Position numbers and translations under genes: made by a program. Positions 59,228 to 64,000 of a stretch of 64,000 nt of DNA are shown in pieces (within the stretch, counting starts at the first letter, position 1; every line of letters starts with the position of its first letter). Source of the stretch: Flavihumibacter soli (GTDB lineage: Bacteria; Bacteroidota; Bacteroidia; Sphingobacteriales; Sphingobacteriaceae); assembly GCF_010692725.1 (NCBI RefSeq), contig NZ_JAAFZB010000089.1, positions 1 to 64,000 of the forward strand. Reading direction: 5' to 3'. A model generated the notes under the pieces. It saw nothing but the letters and a program-made list of their open reading frames with translations. It was not told the origin of the DNA and searched no databases.

Positions 59228-62200
59228 ATGTCTCAATTCAGGCCTGCTAGCAAATATTCCATAGCAATATTTTTCTTGCTTTTTGTTTGCAGTACTGTTT
59301 TAGCACAAACACCGGTTACTGGTATCGTTAGAGATGCAGCGGGGGAGTCAATTCCGGGAGTCACTGTTGTATTAAAGGGATCGGCTAAAGGAACAACCAC
59401 GAATGCAGAAGGCCGATACAGCCTGTCTGCGGGCAGAGAGCTAACCAATGCTGATGTAATTGAATTCCGCAGCCTCGGATATATTACATCCTCCGTGGCG
59501 TTTAAAGGTAACCACACGATAAATATTGTATTGAACGATGATACAAAATCGCTTAATGAAGTAGTGGTTACCGCTTTAGGCATCACACGCGAAGAAAAGG
59601 CCCTGGGATACGCTACTCAGAATCTAAAAGCTGAGCAGATTAATGATGCCCGTTCAAATAATTGGGTAGGCGCCTTGTCTGGAAAAGTTGCCGGATTAAA
59701 TCTGTCTTCAACAGGTTCGGGACCAATCAACTCCGTTAAGGTGACACTAAGGGGTAATAATTCAATGGATCCTAACGGAAACAACGCCTTGATCGTCTTA
59801 GACGGCGTGCCTATGGGCAGTAATATGACGAGTTCAGGAGTAAGCAGTGCTTATGGTGCCGGAGCTGGCAATGATGTACCTGTGGATTTTGGAAACGGCG
59901 TTGGTGATATAAATCCTGATGACATAGCCAGTGTTACTGTCCTTAAAGGTGCAAGCGCAACCGCCCTTTACGGAAGCAGAGCGGCTAATGGAGCGCTTAT
60001 CATCACTACCAAGACTGGATCGAAGAAAGGAAAGGGTCTGGGTGTTACCGTAAATTCAAGCTACAGCTTAAATGATATTCTCAAATGGCCTGAGTACCAG
60101 TACGAATATGGTCAGGGTACCGGCAGAAGCTTTAACGCCCAGGGTGAGATGTTTTATTCTTATTTAGCATCGGCCGATGGTGCAAACACGGGAGGAACCA
60201 GTAGTGCCTTTGGCCCTAAATTTAATGGTCAGTCATATTTCCAATATGATCCGGTGACACAAACGCAATCAGCGGTACGCCTTCCATGGGTGCCTTATGA
60301 AAATAACATTAAAGATTTTTGGCAAACCGGTTCAACACTCACTAATAGTGTGTCAGTTGAGGGTGGAAACGAAAAAGGTTCAGCACGAGCTTCGGTAACT
60401 CACTCCGCTAATGAGTGGATCATGCCCAATACAGGTTATGAAAGAGTAACTGCCGCGTTAAGTTTAAATTATCAGTTAGCTGACAAACTAAAACTCGCCT
60501 CGAAGATCAACTATACCAGCAAATCAAGTGACAACCTTCCTGCAACAGGCTATAACAACCAGTCACTTTCATATTTTATGATCTTTCAAAATCCAAACGT
60601 TGATTTAAACTGGTACAAACCAATGTGGAAAAATGAACAGGATCAGATTGATCAGATTCACCCCTTCAGCTCATTTATAGACAATCCTTACGTTATCGCT
60701 AACGAAATGACCAACTCTATAAGCAGCTATTCCACTGTAGGAAACTTATCGGCAACTTATGACTTCACAAAGAACTTAAGTTTTATGGTACGTTCAGGTA
60801 TTGATATGAGGCAGGAAGATCGTGAGCAGCGCCGTCCATTCAGCACCGCGAATTTTCAACGGGGATATCTGAAACAGCAGGATGTTTTCAATTACGAGAT
60901 CAATACGGATGCATTGCTAACATATAAGCAGAACCTCAGTTCTAAAATTGAGATGACTACATCTGTTGGAGCCAATTCTATGAACCGGAAATACGACGCA
61001 ATAAACGGATCAGTAGAAGGTCTGGTCGTTCCTGGTGTTTATAAGCTTACTAACGGAATAAATTCGCCATTATTGACAAAGACCGCAGCCAATAAAAAGG
61101 TAAACAGTGTCTATGGACTCGCGAGTTTCTCATATGATAACAAGATTTTTGTTGATGTGACAGGAAGAAATGACTGGTCGAGCACCTTGCCGGTTCAGAA
61201 TAACTCATTCTTCTATCCATCAGTAAGTTCGAGCTTTGTATTGAACGAGATATTCCAATTGCCAAGCCAGATTTCCTTTGCGAAGCTGAGATTATCTGCT
61301 GCTCAGGTAGGTAATGACACTGATCCTTACAAAACCAGTAAGTACTACGGACAAAGCGATTTTCCTGCTTCAGGATCTGTTCCTACAACCTTACACAACG
61401 TCGATTTTAAACCAGAGATCACAACAAGTTATGAAGGTGGTATTGAGTATAATATGTATAATGGACGTATCGGACTGGATCTGACACTTTACAGCAATGT
61501 CACAAAAAATCAGATTCTTGACGTGCCCCTGGATCCAACTACCGGTTATTCTCGCGCGGTATTAAACTCAGGCGCAGTTCGCAATCAGGGAGTCGAAGTA
61601 TTGTTAAGCGGAAGGCCAGTAGATCATGGTAATTTCAAGTGGAATACAACATTAACATGGTCGAAGAACAACAACAAAGTTCTTGAACTGGCTGAAGGAA
61701 TGGATGGCAAACAGGATATCGGCTATGGTGGTAATGCTACCATTTCAGCTGTAGTAGGTGGCACGACCGGAGATATTTACGGATTCGGATTTTTGAGGTC
61801 TCCAGATGGTCAGATCATTTACAATGCAAGCGGATTGCCTGCGCGTCCTGCTCAAATTCAATTTATCGGTCACGCTTTTGCTGATTGGAGAGGCGGCCTT
61901 TCAAATGAGTTCTCTTACAAGAACTTAAAATTCAGTTTCCTTGTAGATGGCCAGTACGGGGGTATGATCTATTCCCAGACACACCACAAGATGATGGAGC
62001 AGGGAAAACTAAAAAGTACACTTCCGGGACGTGAAACAAATTCTATAATCGGCGCTGGTGTTGTACAAAATGCAGATGGTACTTTCTCACCGAATACAAA
62101 GTCAGTACTTCCTGCCGATTATTATGCTGACTACTATCGCCGCGCCAATGTTGAGTCCAACTCCTTTGATGCCTCTTATCTGAAGCTTAGAGAAATGCGT

Positions 62201-62416
62201 TTTGAGGTACAGATTCCACAAAGATTCGTACGGAAAGCTTCGATTAATCAAGCTAGTATCGCGTTCTTCGGACGTGACCTGGCGATGATCACCAAGTTCC
62301 CTATGTTCGATCCTGAGACTGCTGCCCTTAATGGTTCAACCATCCTTCCGGGAGTTGAGATTGGCCAGCTGCCAACACCAAGAACGTTCGGAATGAACCT
62401 GACCTTGAAATTTTAA
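59228..62416 (+). CDS. SusC/RagA-family TonB-dependent outer-membrane transporter
   Basis: 1062 residues from ATG 59228, where a signal peptide starts (SQFRPASKYSIAIFFLLFVCSTVLA, cut near QTP). An in-frame ATG at 59105 would add 41 polar residues ahead of the signal. The mature protein has a carboxypeptidase-like repeat domain (TGIVRDAAGESIPGVTVVLKG), the plug (SLNEVVVTALGITREEKALGYATQ, VLKGASATALYGSRAANGALIITTK) and a long TonB barrel ending in GMNLTLKF. It imports a substrate bound by the SusD partner. It begins 36 bp (from 59105) or 159 bp after the phosphodiesterase gene. Confidence 0.96.
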   Translation: MSQFRPASKYSIAIFFLLFVCSTVLAQTPVTGIVRDAAGESIPGVTVVLKGSAKGTTTNAEGRYSLSAGRELTNADVIEFRSLGYITSSVAFKGNHTINIVLNDDTKSLNEVVVTALGITREEKALGYATQNLKAEQINDARSNNWVGALSGKVAGLNLSSTGSGPINSVKVTLRGNNSMDPNGNNALIVLDGVPMGSNMTSSGVSSAYGAGAGNDVPVDFGNGVGDINPDDIASVTVLKGASATALYGSRAANGALIITTKTGSKKGKGLGVTVNSSYSLNDILKWPEYQYEYGQGTGRSFNAQGEMFYSYLASADGANTGGTSSAFGPKFNGQSYFQYDPVTQTQSAVRLPWVPYENNIKDFWQTGSTLTNSVSVEGGNEKGSARASVTHSANEWIMPNTGYERVTAALSLNYQLADKLKLASKINYTSKSSDNLPATGYNNQSLSYFMIFQNPNVDLNWYKPMWKNEQDQIDQIHPFSSFIDNPYVIANEMTNSISSYSTVGNLSATYDFTKNLSFMVRSGIDMRQEDREQRRPFSTANFQRGYLKQQDVFNYEINTDALLTYKQNLSSKIEMTTSVGANSMNRKYDAINGSVEGLVVPGVYKLTNGINSPLLTKTAANKKVNSVYGLASFSYDNKIFVDVTGRNDWSSTLPVQNNSFFYPSVSSSFVLNEIFQLPSQISFAKLRLSAAQVGNDTDPYKTSKYYGQSDFPASGSVPTTLHNVDFKPEITTSYEGGIEYNMYNGRIGLDLTLYSNVTKNQILDVPLDPTTGYSRAVLNSGAVRNQGVEVLLSGRPVDHGNFKWNTTLTWSKNNNKVLELAEGMDGKQDIGYGGNATISAVVGGTTGDIYGFGFLRSPDGQIIYNASGLPARPAQIQFIGHAFADWRGGLSNEFSYKNLKFSFLVDGQYGGMIYSQTHHKMMEQGKLKSTLPGRETNSIIGAGVVQNADGTFSPNTKSVLPADYYADYYRRANVESNSFDASYLKLREMRFEVQIPQRFVRKASINQASIAFFGRDLAMITKFPMFDPETAALNGSTILPGVEIGQLPTPRTFGMNLTLKF

Positions 62417-62466
62417 TAAGCACAGAACATTTATCAGGATGCCGAAAGGCACCTCAAATAGAAAAG

Positions 62467-63912
62467 ATGATGACAATATTTAAGAAAAGTTCAGCTGCAA
62501 TAATATGTCTATTGAGCTGCCTAAGTTTTTCATGTACCAAGGATTTCGAAGAAGTAAATACAGATCCTAACCGTATAGAAAGTATCAGCCCGGGAACTCT
62601 CCTGAATCCGATTATTTATAATATGGCAAGCTTTAACGCGACCAGGGCCGACGATTTTACATTTCATATAATGCAGGTATCCCTGCCATTTCCCAGTGCA
62701 TCCGGTGGTGTACACCGTTATGATATTTCAGAGAGTGCCGGTAATTCAACCTGGAATACTTATTACCGTTGGATCACCAATATTAAGGAAATGAAAGCCG
62801 CAGCTGATAAGGCAAGCGATCCAAATTACCAGGCTATTGCTTTAACATTGAATGCCTGGACTTACTCACTCTTAAGTGATGCTTTTGGTGATGTTCCTAT
62901 GGAAGAAGCCGCACGCGGTGATGAAGGGATCTTCAGGCCCGCATTCAATACACAGCAGCAGGTTTACACAAAGATCCTCGCTGACCTGGAAACAGCTAAC
63001 AGCTTGTTTAATGCGACCAAGCCGATGATCTACGGAACTGAAATTTTATACGGTAATAACGTTACTAACTGGAAACGATTCTGCAATTCACTTCATTTAA
63101 GATTGCTGCTCCGTGTTTCCAAACGTACAGAGATGGATGCTTTCACAAAAATGGCGGCCATTGTAAACGACCCGGTTAAATACCCAGTATTTACTAAAAA
63201 CACTGAGTCCGCTATTCTCCAGGTTACCAATGTTGTACCAAACGTATCTCCCTGGGGACGGGCTGTTGACTTTACGACCTTCCGTGCTGCAGGTGCTTTT
63301 TTCATCGATAACCTGAATGCTTTCAATGACCCGCGGAGAGCCTTATTCAACACCGTAGCAAGATCAAGTGATGGTAAAACAACCATCGGGTACCGTGGAA
63401 TTCCAAGCGGTTTTTCCGGTAGCGATACTCAATTTAGTTTTCTGCCTTCGAACTTAAACATCGCGTTGGTAACTGCACCGATGAAAATAGTGATCATGCC
63501 CTATGCAGAAGTGGAATTTATCAAGGCTGAACTTGCTCAGAAAGGAAAAATTGCAGCAAATCCGCAGACACACTATGAGCTTGGTGTTAAAGCTGCTATT
63601 GAGCAGTGGGGTGGAGTTATGCCTGCCAATTATTTTACTACGGCAGCGGCAGCTTACGATGGCACCCTGGAGCGCATCATGCTACAGAAATACTACGCGC
63701 TTTATTTCACCGACTATCAGCAATGGTTTGAATACCGCCGTACTGGTTTCCCGGTTTTGCCAAAGAATGATGGAATGCTTAATAATAAAGTAGTACCCGT
63801 TCGTTTCAGATATCCGACAACGACGGTAACGAACAACAATGAAAACTATCAGAAAGCAGTGGCCTCTTTAGGTGGTGATGATATCAATACCAAAGTGTGG
63901 TGGGAAAAATAG
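62467..63912 (+). CDS. SusD/RagB-family outer-membrane lipoprotein
   Basis: 481 residues. The signal ends in the lipobox LSFSC (Cys at about 23) followed by TKDFEEVNTDPNRI, a typical SusD start. The fold shows helical tetratricopeptide-like segments (AIALTLNAWTYSLLSDAFGDVPMEEA) and the C-terminal YYALYFTDYQQWFEYRRTGFPVL. It belongs to the SusD-like branch that pairs with SusC proteins for oligomeric or conjugated substrates. It caps the SusC channel and captures ligand. A hairpin 32 bp past the stop may end the transcript. Confidence 0.95.
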   Translation: MMTIFKKSSAAIICLLSCLSFSCTKDFEEVNTDPNRIESISPGTLLNPIIYNMASFNATRADDFTFHIMQVSLPFPSASGGVHRYDISESAGNSTWNTYYRWITNIKEMKAAADKASDPNYQAIALTLNAWTYSLLSDAFGDVPMEEAARGDEGIFRPAFNTQQQVYTKILADLETANSLFNATKPMIYGTEILYGNNVTNWKRFCNSLHLRLLLRVSKRTEMDAFTKMAAIVNDPVKYPVFTKNTESAILQVTNVVPNVSPWGRAVDFTTFRAAGAFFIDNLNAFNDPRRALFNTVARSSDGKTTIGYRGIPSGFSGSDTQFSFLPSNLNIALVTAPMKIVIMPYAEVEFIKAELAQKGKIAANPQTHYELGVKAAIEQWGGVMPANYFTTAAAAYDGTLERIMLQKYYALYFTDYQQWFEYRRTGFPVLPKNDGMLNNKVVPVRFRYPTTTVTNNNENYQKAVASLGGDDINTKVWWEK

Positions 63913-63943
63913 GTCAATAATAAAGTAATACACTATGATTTCA

Positions 63944-63975
63944 GGCCTTCGATAGCAGCTCAGCTGTCGGAGGCC
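63944..63975 (+). terminator. Hairpin after susD-like gene, probable terminator
   Basis: GGCCTTCGATAGC pairs with GCTGTCGGAGGCC (two G-U pairs) around AGCTCA. Only a weak T-containing tail follows (TTAATCCCCCTT), so termination is probable but not certain. Confidence 0.5.
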
Positions 63976-64000
63976 TTAATCCCCCTTCAAGAAATTTAAA

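Noticed and set aside
59228-63912. Conventional polysaccharide-degrading reading of the SusCD pair
   Set aside because: No carbohydrate-active enzyme is adjacent; the upstream neighbours are glycerol phosphate genes, so I prefer a glycerophosphodiester ligand, itself unproven.

Overview
The window reads as chromosome from a Gram-negative Bacteroidota bacterium, most likely family Sphingobacteriaceae (Pedobacter/Mucilaginibacter-like). The grounds are a SusC/SusD pair, GH92 mannosidase, Bacteroidota-type YidC and PyrG, many lipoproteins and Bacteroidota-only small families, promoters of the TTTG-N19-21-TAnnTTTG type, and few Shine-Dalgarno sites. The genus is inference. I see no phage, insertion sequence, CRISPR array or rRNA. 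One tRNA gene, tRNA-Arg(TCT), is present.

Layout. 1-8.3 kb: a partial MFS transporter, a YVTN beta-propeller, tRNA-Arg, a HAD phosphatase, a Dabb protein, an AlkD-like protein, ApbE, a Gfo/Idh/MocA oxidoreductase and an FGE-like protein. 8.4-16.8 kb: DinB, methylglyoxal synthase, a fused SpmA/SpmB-type membrane protein, an M14 peptidase, a cluster of PhnB-like/SRPBCC/DinB small-domain proteins including a three-domain fusion, and a GlxA-type regulator. 16.8-30.6 kb: yidC and pyrG, a DEAD-box helicase, an aldose epimerase-like protein, a methyltransferase, the GH92 enzyme, and a DnaQ exonuclease/GIY-YIG nuclease fusion. 30.8-48 kb: mostly housekeeping genes (kdsB, deoxynucleoside kinase, trpS, PlsC-like, ABC ATPase and permease, cobalamin adenosyltransferase, ispD, queA, rfaE1, aminotransferase, CDF transporter, NUDIX, phosphoglycerol-transferase-like) mixed with small conserved proteins.

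The two most interesting blocks lie at the right end. At 48.2-53.1 kb three overlapping genes encode a small predicted outer-membrane barrel, a ComEA-like helix-hairpin-helix segment fused to a large predicted outer-membrane barrel, and ComEC. This is a candidate DNA-uptake or envelope unit in which the outer-membrane partner of ComEC is not a classical secretin. At 53.1-63.9 kb a DeoR/GlpR-type repressor faces glpD-glpK-glpF, a glycerophosphodiesterase lipoprotein and a SusC/SusD pair, with TTTCG/CGAAA operator-like half-sites between repressor and operon. I infer a glycerophosphodiester acquisition locus: SusCD import, cleavage by the phosphodiesterase, and catabolism by GlpF/K/D.

Other structure includes three kinds of short degenerate intergenic repeats at 9.1-11.1 kb, an 18-bp in-frame tandem duplication in a lipoprotein signal peptide, very short or leaderless 5' ends at two genes, and two short genes missed by length cut-offs (20625-20756 and 38288-38443).
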